Below are positions 21,849-30,460 of a DNA stretch of 64,000 nt, one piece after another; the first letter of the stretch is position 1; each line of letters opens with the position of its first letter. The stretch spans positions 31,091 through 95,090 of the forward strand of contig CANCPC010000002.1 of NCBI GenBank assembly GCA_947379965.1, in the 5' to 3' direction. The translations under genes and the position numbers were made by a program. The notes beneath the pieces were generated by a model. The model was not told the origin of the DNA, made no database searches, and saw only the letters and a program-made list of their open reading frames with translations. Source of the DNA: Flavobacteriaceae bacterium (GTDB lineage: Bacteria > Bacteroidota > Bacteroidia > Flavobacteriales > Flavobacteriaceae).

Positions 21849-21882
21849 ACAGGTGACTACTAAAAAGTGCCTGTTTTTTTTT
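21849..21882 (+). terminator. Hairpin and T-run after susB
   Basis: ACAGGT(g)ACT pairs with AGTGCCTGT (one bulge) and runs into a stretch of nine T. It lies between susB and the next amylase gene only about 50 bases apart, so it may be an attenuator that lowers expression of the downstream genes. Confidence 0.65.
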
Positions 21883-21893
21883 AATTAAAAAAT

Positions 21894-23759
21894 ATGGTAC
21901 AATATCAACAAAAAAACAATTTCAATTTAATAACCTTTCTATTTATTATAATGTTAAGCACTTTAGGACATACCCAAATCAAAAGAATGGAACCCCCATT
22001 TTGGTGGAGTAACATGAAGTTATCGAGTGTCCAAATTATGTTTTATGGAGAAAATATTGCGCAATATGATATGCTTGTATCCAATTCCATTCGAATTGAA
22101 AATATCAAAAAGACAGAAAATCCGAATTATATTTTCGTAACTATCAGTACAAAAAATACCTCTGCACAAGATTTTATTTTCTCTTTTATAAAAAATAACA
22201 AGGTCGCTTTTACACAAAAATATTCTTTAAAAGCAAGGCGAGAAGATTCAGCCATGCGCAAAAGTTATAACTCCTCAGATCTTATTTATCTAATAATGCC
22301 CGACCGATTTGCAAATGGAAATAATAAAAACAATAATGAAATATCGGTTACTGAAAAAGACCACCGTGAAATTCCGGGCGGTAGACATGGTGGCGATATT
22401 CAAGGAATAATAAAAAATCTAGATTATTTAACATCATTAGGAGTTACGGCTCTTTGGTCAACTCCATTAAATGAAGATAATGACGAAAGTTATTCCTATC
22501 ATGGTTACGCACAATCAGATGTTTATAAAATTGATCCTCGTTATGGAACAAACGAAGATTATTTGCGGTTAAGTGCTGAATTGCACAAACGAAAGATAAA
22601 AAATGTGATGGATTATGTAACCAATCATTGGGGATTAAAACATTGGATGATTAAAGATTTACCAACAAAGGATTGGATTAACCAATTTGATAATTATACC
22701 CAAACCAATCATAGAAGAACGCTTGTACATGATATAAACGCCTCTAAAATAGACACAAAAATTTGTTTTGACGGTTGGTTTGTTCCTTCAATGCCTGATT
22801 TGAATCAAAGAAATCCTTTGGTTTTAAATTATCTTACCCAAAACGCAATTTGGTGGATTGAATATGCCAATTTAGACGGATTTAGAGTAGATACTTATAA
22901 TTATGCCGAACCAAGTGAAATTGCAAAATGGACAAAATCAATTACCGATGAATATCCCAATTTTAATATTGTTGGAGAAATTTCGATGCGAGATCAAGCA
23001 CAACTTTCTTATTGGCAAAAAGACAGTCCGATAGGTAAAATTCAAAATTTTAATTCTAATTTACCTTCAGTAATGGACTTCATTTTGTCTGATGATTTGC
23101 TATCGGTTTTTAACGAAGATGATGGAAGTTGGGATAAAGGAATGACAAAATTTTATGATAATTTTGCCAATGATTTTCTATATCCAAACCCAAATAACCT
23201 ATTAATTTTTGCTGAAAATCATGATACGCACAGGCTAAATCATGTGTATAATAATGATATTAGGAAATACAAAATGGCCATGGCTGTATTAGCTACCGTT
23301 CGAGGAATTCCACAAATATATTATGGTTCAGAAATAGGAATGGCAGGAAATAAAGACAAAGGAGATGCAGACATTCGTCAAGATTTTCCCGGAGGATGGG
23401 AAGGTGATGCTAATAATGCGTTTACCAAAGAAGGAAGAACACAGATCCAAAATGACTATTTTGATTACACTTCCAAATTGTTTAATTGGAGAAAAAATAA
23501 ATCATTGATTCATTCTGGAAAAATGACGCATTACATTCCTGAAAACAATGTGTATGTATATTTTCGATATAATGATTCCGAAAGCGTAATGGTAGTAATC
23601 AATAATAATACTGAAAAACAAATTTTGAAAACAAATAGATTTCAAGAAAACATCCAAAACTTTACTTCAGGAAAAGATATCATCTCAGAAAAATCATTTG
23701 ATCTAAAAAAAGAAATTGAAATTGAAGGAAAATCTGTTTTAATAATAGAATTGAAATAA
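21894..23759 (+). CDS. Periplasmic GH13 cyclomaltodextrinase/neopullulanase-like enzyme (SusA-like)
   Basis: 621 residues. A hydrophobic N-terminus (FNLITFLFIIMLSTLGHTQ) looks like a signal peptide. An N-terminal beta domain (PPFWWSNMKLSSVQIMFYG), typical of this group, precedes the barrel. GH13 regions are VMDYVTNHWG (I), DGFRVDTYNY (II, nucleophile Asp), IVGEIS (III, acid Glu) and FAENHDTHR (IV), all intact. By analogy with SusA it would cleave imported maltodextrins in the periplasm. The gene ends five bases before the next GH13 gene. Confidence 0.92.
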   Translation: MVQYQQKNNFNLITFLFIIMLSTLGHTQIKRMEPPFWWSNMKLSSVQIMFYGENIAQYDMLVSNSIRIENIKKTENPNYIFVTISTKNTSAQDFIFSFIKNNKVAFTQKYSLKARREDSAMRKSYNSSDLIYLIMPDRFANGNNKNNNEISVTEKDHREIPGGRHGGDIQGIIKNLDYLTSLGVTALWSTPLNEDNDESYSYHGYAQSDVYKIDPRYGTNEDYLRLSAELHKRKIKNVMDYVTNHWGLKHWMIKDLPTKDWINQFDNYTQTNHRRTLVHDINASKIDTKICFDGWFVPSMPDLNQRNPLVLNYLTQNAIWWIEYANLDGFRVDTYNYAEPSEIAKWTKSITDEYPNFNIVGEISMRDQAQLSYWQKDSPIGKIQNFNSNLPSVMDFILSDDLLSVFNEDDGSWDKGMTKFYDNFANDFLYPNPNNLLIFAENHDTHRLNHVYNNDIRKYKMAMAVLATVRGIPQIYYGSEIGMAGNKDKGDADIRQDFPGGWEGDANNAFTKEGRTQIQNDYFDYTSKLFNWRKNKSLIHSGKMTHYIPENNVYVYFRYNDSESVMVVINNNTEKQILKTNRFQENIQNFTSGKDIISEKSFDLKKEIEIEGKSVLIIELK

Positions 23760-23764
23760 AAATT

Positions 23765-25417
23765 ATGAAAAAGATAGTATGCATTCTAATGATTACTTTG
23801 TTGTTTACAAGTTGTATAACAGCACAAAAAACAACATCAAAAGAAACTAAAATACCTTTTGTATGGGAAGCAGCCAATGTGTATTTCCTTTTAACCGACC
23901 GATTTAATGACGGGGACAAAACGAACGATAACAACTACAACCGAAATAAACCAGCCGGAAAATTACGCGGTTTTGAGGGTGGCGATATTCGTGGTGTGAT
24001 ATTAAAAATTGACGAAGGCTATTTTAACAAACTCGGAATAAATGTAATTTGGCTTTCACCAATTGTAGAACAAATTCATGATGCAGTTGACGAAGGAACC
24101 GGCTTGAGTTATGGTTTTCATGGTTATTGGGCAAGAGATTGGAGCGCCATTGATGCAAATTTTGGAACTAAAAAAGACTTAGCGGAATTAGTTGAAAAAG
24201 CACATAAACATGGAATCCGAATCATGTTAGACGCAGTGGTCAATCATACCGGGCCAGTTACTTCGGAAGATTCTGCCTATCCGAATGAATGGGTTCGAAA
24301 TGCCCCAAAATGCACCTACAAATCCTATGATACTTATATCAATTGCACCTTGGTAGATAATCTTCCTGATGTTAAAACAGAAAGTAATGAAAATGTTGAA
24401 CTTCCTCCTTTTCTAATCGAAAAATGGCAAAATGAAGGCCGTTTCGAAACCGAAATAGCTAGTTTGAATTCTTTTTTTAAGAAAACAGGATTCCCAAAAG
24501 CTCCCCGATTTTATATCATGAAATGGCTTTCGGATTATATTCGGGAGTATGGAATAGATGGGTATCGAATAGATACAGCCAAACATACCTATGAAAATGT
24601 ATGGTCCGATTTTAGAAAAATATGCGATTTAGCCTTCGCCGAATACAAAAATAATAATCCAAAAAAAGTATTGGATAATAATCCATTTTTTATGGTTGGA
24701 GAAGTTTACGGTTATAATATTGGCGCAAGAAGATTATATGATTTTGGAGATAGAAAAGTAGATTATTTTGCTAATGGATTCACCGGTTTAATCAATTTTG
24801 ATTTTAGAAATGAGGCTAAAATGGATTATGAACCTCTATTTTCTAAATATTCTACTATTTTAAATACTGATTTAAAAGGGAAAACAGTGATGAATTATAT
24901 TTCGTCTCACGATGACAGTTCGCCTTATGATATCAATCGAACTAAAACTATAGAAAGCGGAACAAAATTGCTACTATCACCAGGAATTTCACAGGTTTAT
25001 TATGGAGATGAAACAGCACGTTCGCTTGTTATAGAGGGTACAAAAGGGGATGCTACATTGCGATCTAAAATGAATTGGAACGAGATCAAAACCAATACAG
25101 AAACACAAAAAGTACTTTTGCATTGGCAAAAATTAGGCCAATTTAGAAGAAATCATCCAGCCATTGGAGCAGGAATACATAACCAAATTTCATCAAGTCC
25201 TTATGTGTTTAGCAGAACTTTTACACAAAAAAATTATATAGATAAAGTTATAATTGGATTGGATTTACCCATTGGGCAAAAGGAAATTTCAATTGGAAAT
25301 GTTTTTAAAAATGGTACAAAAGTACGTGATGCGTATTCAGGACAGAAATCGGTGGTTTTTAATAATAAAATTCGTATATTTACTAGCGAACGTTTATTAT
25401 TAATCGAAAAAAACTAA
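23765..25417 (+). CDS. GH13 alpha-amylase-family lipoprotein
   Basis: 550 residues with a lipoprotein signal (CILMITLLFTSC, Cys17). GH13 regions are IMLDAVVNHTGP (I), DGYRIDTAKH (II), FMVGEVYG (III) and ISSHDDSSP (IV), with all catalytic residues present. It is tightly spaced to the preceding and following genes. Lipidation suggests membrane attachment, either facing the periplasm or on the surface as SusG is; the sequence alone does not decide. It differs from the other two GH13 proteins of the locus in having no extra N-terminal module and no T9SS tail. Confidence 0.92.
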   Translation: MKKIVCILMITLLFTSCITAQKTTSKETKIPFVWEAANVYFLLTDRFNDGDKTNDNNYNRNKPAGKLRGFEGGDIRGVILKIDEGYFNKLGINVIWLSPIVEQIHDAVDEGTGLSYGFHGYWARDWSAIDANFGTKKDLAELVEKAHKHGIRIMLDAVVNHTGPVTSEDSAYPNEWVRNAPKCTYKSYDTYINCTLVDNLPDVKTESNENVELPPFLIEKWQNEGRFETEIASLNSFFKKTGFPKAPRFYIMKWLSDYIREYGIDGYRIDTAKHTYENVWSDFRKICDLAFAEYKNNNPKKVLDNNPFFMVGEVYGYNIGARRLYDFGDRKVDYFANGFTGLINFDFRNEAKMDYEPLFSKYSTILNTDLKGKTVMNYISSHDDSSPYDINRTKTIESGTKLLLSPGISQVYYGDETARSLVIEGTKGDATLRSKMNWNEIKTNTETQKVLLHWQKLGQFRRNHPAIGAGIHNQISSSPYVFSRTFTQKNYIDKVIIGLDLPIGQKEISIGNVFKNGTKVRDAYSGQKSVVFNNKIRIFTSERLLLIEKN

Positions 25418-25421
25418 CCCA

Positions 25422-26108
25422 ATGAAAACAAATTTACCATTCTTGGCTTTATTAGCATTTACTACGGCCAATGCTCAACTTACAATTAGTCCAAATCCGA
25501 CAAATATTAATTCCGGATTAGTGACAATAACTTATGGAGCCAATGCAGATTGGTCAATATTCAATGCCAATTCAGATCCAAACCTTTACCTATACACGGG
25601 TTTAGATACAGATGGAGTAGCAAGCACATGGGAATATAGTGATACCTGGAATAATTTAGCAACTTTAGTCCCTTTAACTTGGAATACTGTAGCAAATGCA
25701 TATGTTGCCAATGTAAACATTGGTACTAAAAATTATTCTTCTTTGACTTTACCAAATGGAACCCAAGTCTATGATTGGTTTTTTATTATACGAAACGCTG
25801 CAGGAAATTCTCAATCAGCAACTTTAAAAGCTACTAATTATGGATTTACGGCAGGGCCAACATTATCCAAAAATCAATTTTATACTTCAAATATTGATTT
25901 TTCTATAACAAACGGAAAAATGAATACTAGCGTTCAAGGAAAAAGTCAACTTGAAATTTATGCTTTAGATGGAAAAAAAATAAGTGAAACCGATTTTGAA
26001 AACAACTCCAATTCTTTTGAAATTCCAGTAAATTTAAATCAAAAGGGAGTGTTTCTAGCAAAATTAAAATCAGCAGGAACAAGTAAAACGATCAAGTTTA
26101 TTAATTAG
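25422..26108 (+). CDS. Small secreted protein with carbohydrate-binding-like domain and T9SS tail
   Basis: 228 residues. A signal peptide (FLALLAFTTANAQ) is followed by a beta-rich domain with many aromatic residues (WSIFN, YLYTGLDTDG, STWEYSDTWNN, YDWFFIIRNAAGN) that resembles starch-binding modules fused to secreted amylases. A C-terminal type A T9SS sorting domain (LEIYALDGKKISE ... KTIKFIN) follows. There is no catalytic domain. It starts five bases after the GH13 gene and ends the plus arm, so a free-standing surface starch-binding protein is plausible; that function is inference. Confidence 0.75.
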   Translation: MKTNLPFLALLAFTTANAQLTISPNPTNINSGLVTITYGANADWSIFNANSDPNLYLYTGLDTDGVASTWEYSDTWNNLATLVPLTWNTVANAYVANVNIGTKNYSSLTLPNGTQVYDWFFIIRNAAGNSQSATLKATNYGFTAGPTLSKNQFYTSNIDFSITNGKMNTSVQGKSQLEIYALDGKKISETDFENNSNSFEIPVNLNQKGVFLAKLKSAGTSKTIKFIN

Positions 26109-26128
26109 TAAAATTATGAATCTTTATT

Positions 26129-26165
26129 AAGGCACAAATCCAATAGGACTTGTGCCTTTTTTTAT
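26129..26165 (+). terminator. Terminator ending the plus-strand alpha-glucan arm
   Basis: AAGGCACAA-a-TCC pairs with GGA-c-TTGTGCCTT around an AATA loop and runs into TTTTTTTATT. Confidence 0.88.
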
Positions 26166-26180
26166 TGTTAATTTGCAAGT

Positions 26181-26867
26181 ATGGAGCAAATTCTAAAAAT
26201 AGCACATCGGGGAGCATCGGGTTATGAACCCGAAAACACCTTGATTGCATTCGAAAAAGCGATTGAAATGAAAGTTAACGGTATCGAATTAGACGTTCAT
26301 TTAAGTTCGGATAAACATTTAGTCGTAATTCATGATGAGACAATTGATAGAACTACAAACGGAAAAGGAGAAGTTTGTAAGATGTCGTTGAAAGAATTAA
26401 AGGAATATAAAATAAATAACAAAGAAAAAATTCCAAAATTAATTGAGGTATTAGATCTTGTAACTCAACGTTGCTTTATCAATATTGAACTCAAAGGAAA
26501 TGGAACAGCTAAACCAGTAACTGACTTAATAATTCATTACACGTCAGTTAAAAAATGGGAGAATCACAATTTTATAGTATCAAGTTTCAACTGGAAAATG
26601 TTAAAAGAAACTAGTTCATTAAATCCAAAAATTAGACTTGGTATTTTAACAGAAGAATCTATAGAAAAAGCTTTGGTCTTTGCTAAAAAAATAAAAGCAT
26701 TCTCAATTCATCCCAATTATAAATTACTTTCAAAAGAAAATGTAGCTTTGATGCATGAAAACGGTTTTGAAGTTTTCCCTTGGACAGTAAATTCAAAAGA
26801 AAAGATTGAGAAAATGAAATCATTCAATGTAAACGGAATAATTTCAAATTTTCCTGATAAAATATGA
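26181..26867 (+). CDS. Glycerophosphodiester phosphodiesterase
   Basis: 228 residues, a typical size for cytosolic bacterial GDPD. The N-terminal signature AHRGASGYEPENT contains the catalytic His, followed by GIELDVHLSSD and VIHDETIDRTTNG (second His and metal ligands). Later VSSFNWKML and NVNGIISNFPD complete the TIM barrel. It hydrolyses glycerophosphodiesters to glycerol 3-phosphate and an alcohol. No signal peptide is seen. Confidence 0.94.
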   Translation: MEQILKIAHRGASGYEPENTLIAFEKAIEMKVNGIELDVHLSSDKHLVVIHDETIDRTTNGKGEVCKMSLKELKEYKINNKEKIPKLIEVLDLVTQRCFINIELKGNGTAKPVTDLIIHYTSVKKWENHNFIVSSFNWKMLKETSSLNPKIRLGILTEESIEKALVFAKKIKAFSIHPNYKLLSKENVALMHENGFEVFPWTVNSKEKIEKMKSFNVNGIISNFPDKI

Positions 26868-26881
26868 ACCAATAATTAGAG

Positions 26882-26910
26882 CTTTGCTAAAGTTTTAAAC
26901 TTTGACAAAG
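26882..26910. repeat. Inverted repeat CTTTG..AAAGTTT-t-AAACTTT..CAAAG
   Basis: Two-part inverted repeat (5-bp and 7-bp arms separated by CT/GA) in the gap between the GDPD and flavoprotein genes. No T-run follows, so it is not a clear terminator. Its text resembles simple intergenic repeats common in flavobacteria. Confidence 0.6.
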
Positions 26911-26926
26911 ATTGTTAAAATAAAAT

Positions 26927-28135
26927 ATGAACCGAAATTTTGATATAATAATTGTAGGCGGTGGAGCTGCAGGATTTTTTACAGCAATAAATATTGTAGA
27001 GAAAAATCCAAAAACTAAATTGGCTGTTCTCGAGCGCGGAAACGAAGTATTGACTAAGGTTCGCATTTCTGGTGGAGGAAGATGCAATGTAACTCATGCC
27101 TGTTTTGAACCCAACGAATTAGTAAAATTCTACCCACGTGGAGAGAAAGAATTGCTTGGTCCTTTTCATCAGTTTTGCTCTGGAGATACAGTAGAATGGT
27201 TTAGCAATCATGGCGTAGAACTCAAAATTGAAGACGATGGACGTATGTTTCCGGTTTCGAATTCGTCGCAAACTATTATCGATTGTTTTCTTGAAAGTGC
27301 CAAAAAACTAGGAATTACAATCTTGACAGGTCAAAGCGTACAATCGATTTTCAAAAAAGAAAATCTTTGGAAAATTGAAACACCAACCGAAAATTATATC
27401 GCTGAAAAATTGATTCTCGCTACAGGAAGCAATCCGAAAATTTGGGAAATGCTGCAAACTTTTGGCCACGCAATTGTAAATCCTGTCCCTTCCCTATTTA
27501 CTTTCAACATTAAAGATGCGAGAATAAAAGAATTACCCGGAGTTTCAGCAAACGTTTCTATAAAAGTAAAAGACACCAAACTGATCTCAACTGGGCCTTT
27601 ATTGATAACGCATTGGGGAATGAGCGGTCCGGCAGTTTTAAAATTATCGGCTTGGGGAGCACGAATTTTATTCGATAAAAACTACCAATTTTCTATTTTT
27701 ATTAATTGGTTGAATGACGTTGAAACCGAAGAATGCGAAAAAATATTAAAAGAATTAAAACAAGGAAATGCTAAAAAAACAGTTTCAAAAAAATCACCAT
27801 TTGACTTCCCGAATCGACTATGGGAGAGTTTAATTCAAGCTTCAACAATTTCTGTAGAAACCAAGTGGGCAGATTTAACAAAGATCCAATTGCAAAATTT
27901 AGCTCAACAATTGACTAATTCTTGCTTTCAAGTCAATGGCAAAAGCACCTTTAAAGAAGAATTTGTAACTGCTGGCGGAATTGATTTAAAGGAGATTAAC
28001 TTCAAAACTATGGAAAGCAAACTACATCAAAATCTTTATTTTGCTGGAGAAATAGTTAACATTGATGCCGTAACAGGCGGGTTTAATTTTCAAAATGCTT
28101 GGACAAGCGGATTTATTGTGGCGAATAATTTTTAA
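26927..28135 (+). CDS. NAD(P)/FAD-dependent oxidoreductase, BaiN/HI0933 family
   Basis: 402 residues. The N-terminal Rossmann motif IIVGGGAAGFFTAINI, RISGGGRCNVTHA, TGPLLITHWGMSGPAVL and the C-terminal AGEIVNIDAVTGGFNFQNAW are diagnostic of this flavoprotein family (HI0933-like, sometimes called BaiN or RdsA). The physiological substrate in most bacteria is unknown; a role in bile-acid chemistry should not be assumed here. Cytoplasmic. Confidence 0.94.
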   Translation: MNRNFDIIIVGGGAAGFFTAINIVEKNPKTKLAVLERGNEVLTKVRISGGGRCNVTHACFEPNELVKFYPRGEKELLGPFHQFCSGDTVEWFSNHGVELKIEDDGRMFPVSNSSQTIIDCFLESAKKLGITILTGQSVQSIFKKENLWKIETPTENYIAEKLILATGSNPKIWEMLQTFGHAIVNPVPSLFTFNIKDARIKELPGVSANVSIKVKDTKLISTGPLLITHWGMSGPAVLKLSAWGARILFDKNYQFSIFINWLNDVETEECEKILKELKQGNAKKTVSKKSPFDFPNRLWESLIQASTISVETKWADLTKIQLQNLAQQLTNSCFQVNGKSTFKEEFVTAGGIDLKEINFKTMESKLHQNLYFAGEIVNIDAVTGGFNFQNAWTSGFIVANNF

Positions 28136-28185
28136 TAACTCATTTATTACAATAAAACTAACACAAAATCCGCGACCACTGAACT

Positions 28186-28662
28186 CTACTTATTCAACCA
28201 CCAAATACTAATATTCAAAACAGAAGCAAAACTTACCCAAAGCAAATACGGAATAAATAAATAACCAGCTGTTTTATTGATTTTTATAAATTTAGAATAC
28301 GTTTCAAAAATCATTAACCAAAGCAAAATAACTTCTATACCCGCTAACATTGGGTTTTTAAGACCAAAAAATAAATACGACCATAATGCATTTAAACCTA
28401 ACTGAAAAGCAAAGTAAATTAATGCTTTGTTTACAATTTCTTTTTCAAAATCGATTCGGTTCCAAACCAGTCCAGCCGCAACTCCCATCATAATATAAAG
28501 CGTACTCCAAACGGGTGCAAATATCCAATTGGGCGGATTAAAACTTGGTTTAACCAATGTTGGATACCAAGAAGTAATTGCGGAACGTGTAACCATTCCG
28601 GAGAAATATCCTATTACAAGACAAGTTACAACAACGGTCAATATTCGAGTGATTTTATTCAT
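28186..28662 (-). CDS. tspO: TspO/MBR family membrane protein
   Basis: 158 residues from the ATG at 28662; an upstream in-frame start would add nine residues before the first helix. Five membrane helices with the family motifs WYPTLVKPSFNPPNWIFAPVW and a C-terminal LLWVSFASVLNISIWWLN. TspO proteins bind porphyrins and are linked to oxidative and light stress. It converges on the flavoprotein gene and diverges from mvaD. Confidence 0.94.
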   Translation of the reverse strand: MNKITRILTVVVTCLVIGYFSGMVTRSAITSWYPTLVKPSFNPPNWIFAPVWSTLYIMMGVAAGLVWNRIDFEKEIVNKALIYFAFQLGLNALWSYLFFGLKNPMLAGIEVILLWLMIFETYSKFIKINKTAGYLFIPYLLWVSFASVLNISIWWLNK

Positions 28663-28776
28663 TTTTATGTTTTTATAATGTTGTGTCAAATTTAATCAAA
28701 TCTTTCTATCGATTAAACCTAAAAACAAATAAACGAATAAACGAGAAAAAAGTATCTTTGCACAAATTTATACTTG

Positions 28777-29892
28777 ATGTTTTCAGCAAACGATTTTATT
28801 CCAGCCCCCTATTCTAATTCCGTAGAAAGCGGAAGTTTTCAATGGAGTTCTCCAAGCAATATCGCTTTGGTGAAATATTGGGGCAAAAAAGACAAGCACC
28901 CGAGCCTGAAAGGCGAACTGGCAAAGCAAATTCCAGCCAATCCTTCGGTGAGTTTTACCTTGAATAATTGTAAAACCTTCACAACTTTGGCTTTCGCCAA
29001 AAAAGGAAACCAAGAAAATTTTTCTTTCGATTTGCTTTTCGAAGGAAAACCGAAAGAAGATTTCAAGCCAAAAATTCAACAATTTTTCGAACGAGTTTTG
29101 GTTTATTTGCCTTTTCTAAAAGACTATCATTTTACAATTGACACCAAAAATACTTTTCCTCATAGTTCCGGAATTGCATCATCGGCTTCAGGTATGGCAG
29201 CTTTAGCAATGAATTTAATGAGTTTAGAAAAAGCTTTAAATCCAGAAATGACCGAAGACTATTTTAACCAAAAAGCCTCTTTCCTAGCTCGTTTAGGCTC
29301 TGGAAGCGCTTGCCGAAGTGTAAAAGGAAAAGTGGTCGTTTGGGGAAATCACGCTAATATTCAAGGAAGCTCCGATTTATTTGGAGTAGAATTTCCAAAT
29401 ACAATTCACGCCAATTTCAATAATTTTCAAGACACCATTTTATTGGTTGATAAAGGCGAAAAACAAGTTTCAAGTACATTGGGTCATAATTTAATGAACG
29501 GACATCCTTTTGCAGAAAGGCGATTTGAACAAGCACACGAAAATTTAAATCAATTAATTTCCATTTTCGAAAGCGGAAATTTAAATGAATTTATAAAGAT
29601 TGTCGAAAGTGAAGCCTTGACATTACACGCTATGATGATGACTTCTATGCCGCATTTCATATTAATGAAACCCAATACATTAGAAATCATAAATGCAATT
29701 TGGAAATTCCGAAACGATACAAAAATTCCAGTTTGTTTCACACTCGATGCGGGCGCCAATGTGCATGTTTTATATCCAGAAAGCACGAAAGAATTAGTTT
29801 TGCAATTTATTCAGAACGAATTAGTTGGCTATTGTCAAAATGGTCTGTACCTTTGTGACGAAATAGGAATTGGATCAATTCATATTCAATAA
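28777..29892 (+). CDS. mvaD: Diphosphomevalonate decarboxylase
   Basis: 371 residues from the ATG at 28777 (a TTG precedes it immediately). GHMP fold with SPSNIALVKYWGKKD, PANPSVSFTL, the ATP loop PHSSGIASSASGMAALAMNL and LGSGSACRS, followed by FTLDAGANVHVLYP. It makes isopentenyl diphosphate from mevalonate diphosphate. TATCTTTG at 28753-28760 is a good flavobacterial -7 element just upstream, without an obvious TTG -33 box. Mevalonate kinase lies 570 bases downstream, interrupted by a toxin-antitoxin remnant. Confidence 0.95.
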   Translation: MFSANDFIPAPYSNSVESGSFQWSSPSNIALVKYWGKKDKHPSLKGELAKQIPANPSVSFTLNNCKTFTTLAFAKKGNQENFSFDLLFEGKPKEDFKPKIQQFFERVLVYLPFLKDYHFTIDTKNTFPHSSGIASSASGMAALAMNLMSLEKALNPEMTEDYFNQKASFLARLGSGSACRSVKGKVVVWGNHANIQGSSDLFGVEFPNTIHANFNNFQDTILLVDKGEKQVSSTLGHNLMNGHPFAERRFEQAHENLNQLISIFESGNLNEFIKIVESEALTLHAMMMTSMPHFILMKPNTLEIINAIWKFRNDTKIPVCFTLDAGANVHVLYPESTKELVLQFIQNELVGYCQNGLYLCDEIGIGSIHIQ

Positions 29893-29930
29893 AAAAAATC
29901 AATATCTTTATATTTCTAAATAGATAAAAT

Positions 29931-30149
29931 ATGAACATTCAATTAGAAAAATTAGAGTTAATTAAATTGTTGGCAGAAACCAATGATGAGTCTATAATTG
30001 CATCTATTAAAAATATATTCACATCTGAAAAAAAAGATTTTTGGAATGAATTGACAGCGGAGCAAAAATTTGAAATCGAAGAAGGAGGAAGACAAATAGA
30101 CCGTGGTGAATTTATTCTTTATGAAGATTTGATGAAAAAATACAGATAA
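29931..30149 (+). CDS. Putative antitoxin of a RelE/ParE-type module
   Basis: 72 residues, with helical predicted character and charged composition (LEKLELIKLLAETNDESI, then FWNELTAEQKFEIEEGGRQ). It resembles the short helical antitoxins paired with ParE/RelE-type toxins in Bacteroidota. The identification rests mainly on the toxin remnant directly downstream, whose ancestral start codon would have overlapped this stop codon (TAATG, now TAATC). The antitoxin itself looks intact. Confidence 0.7.
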   Translation: MNIQLEKLELIKLLAETNDESIIASIKNIFTSEKKDFWNELTAEQKFEIEEGGRQIDRGEFILYEDLMKKYR

Positions 30150-30457
30150 TCAAAAGAGAGATAATCTTTTCAAGAAATGCTGAAAAAAGTTTAATTGATT
30201 TATTAGAATATTTAGAATTAAAATGGTCTATAAAAGTTAGAGATAAATTCATTTCAAAACTAGACAAGTCAATTTACTTAATTCAAAATTAACCAGAAAT
30301 TTTTTCAAAATCTCAATTTAATAAAAACCAATACCGATGTGTTTTGTCAAAACAAACCACTATATATTATAGATTTAATGCTAACGAAATTGAAATTTTA
30401 TCGCTTTTTGATACTAGGCAAAACCCATCAAAAATCAATAAAATAAGTTCAAAATAA
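30149..30457 (+). pseudogene. Inactivated RelE/ParE-family toxin
   Basis: This frame reads KREIIFSRNAEKSLIDLLEY and LELKWSIKVRDKFISKLDKS, then a TAA at 30290-30292, then PEIFSKSQFNKNQYRCVLSK and YRFNANEIEILSLFDTRQNP, ending at TAA 30455-30457. That is a full-length ParE/RelE toxin outline of about 100 codons. Two lesions are visible: the codon where ATG is expected is ATC (30149-30151, overlapping the antitoxin stop) and an in-frame stop falls in the middle. No other good start precedes the first half. The mevalonate kinase gene begins four bases after its end. Confidence 0.82.
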
Positions 30458-30460
30458 AAT

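Noticed and set aside
28136..28185. Terminator between the flavoprotein and tspO genes
   Set aside because: No stem of useful length is visible in the 50 bases between the convergent stops.
30290..30292. Internal TAA of the toxin frame as recoding or as a boundary of two small genes
   Set aside because: The start codon is also lost and the second half has no start of its own; simple decay explains both.
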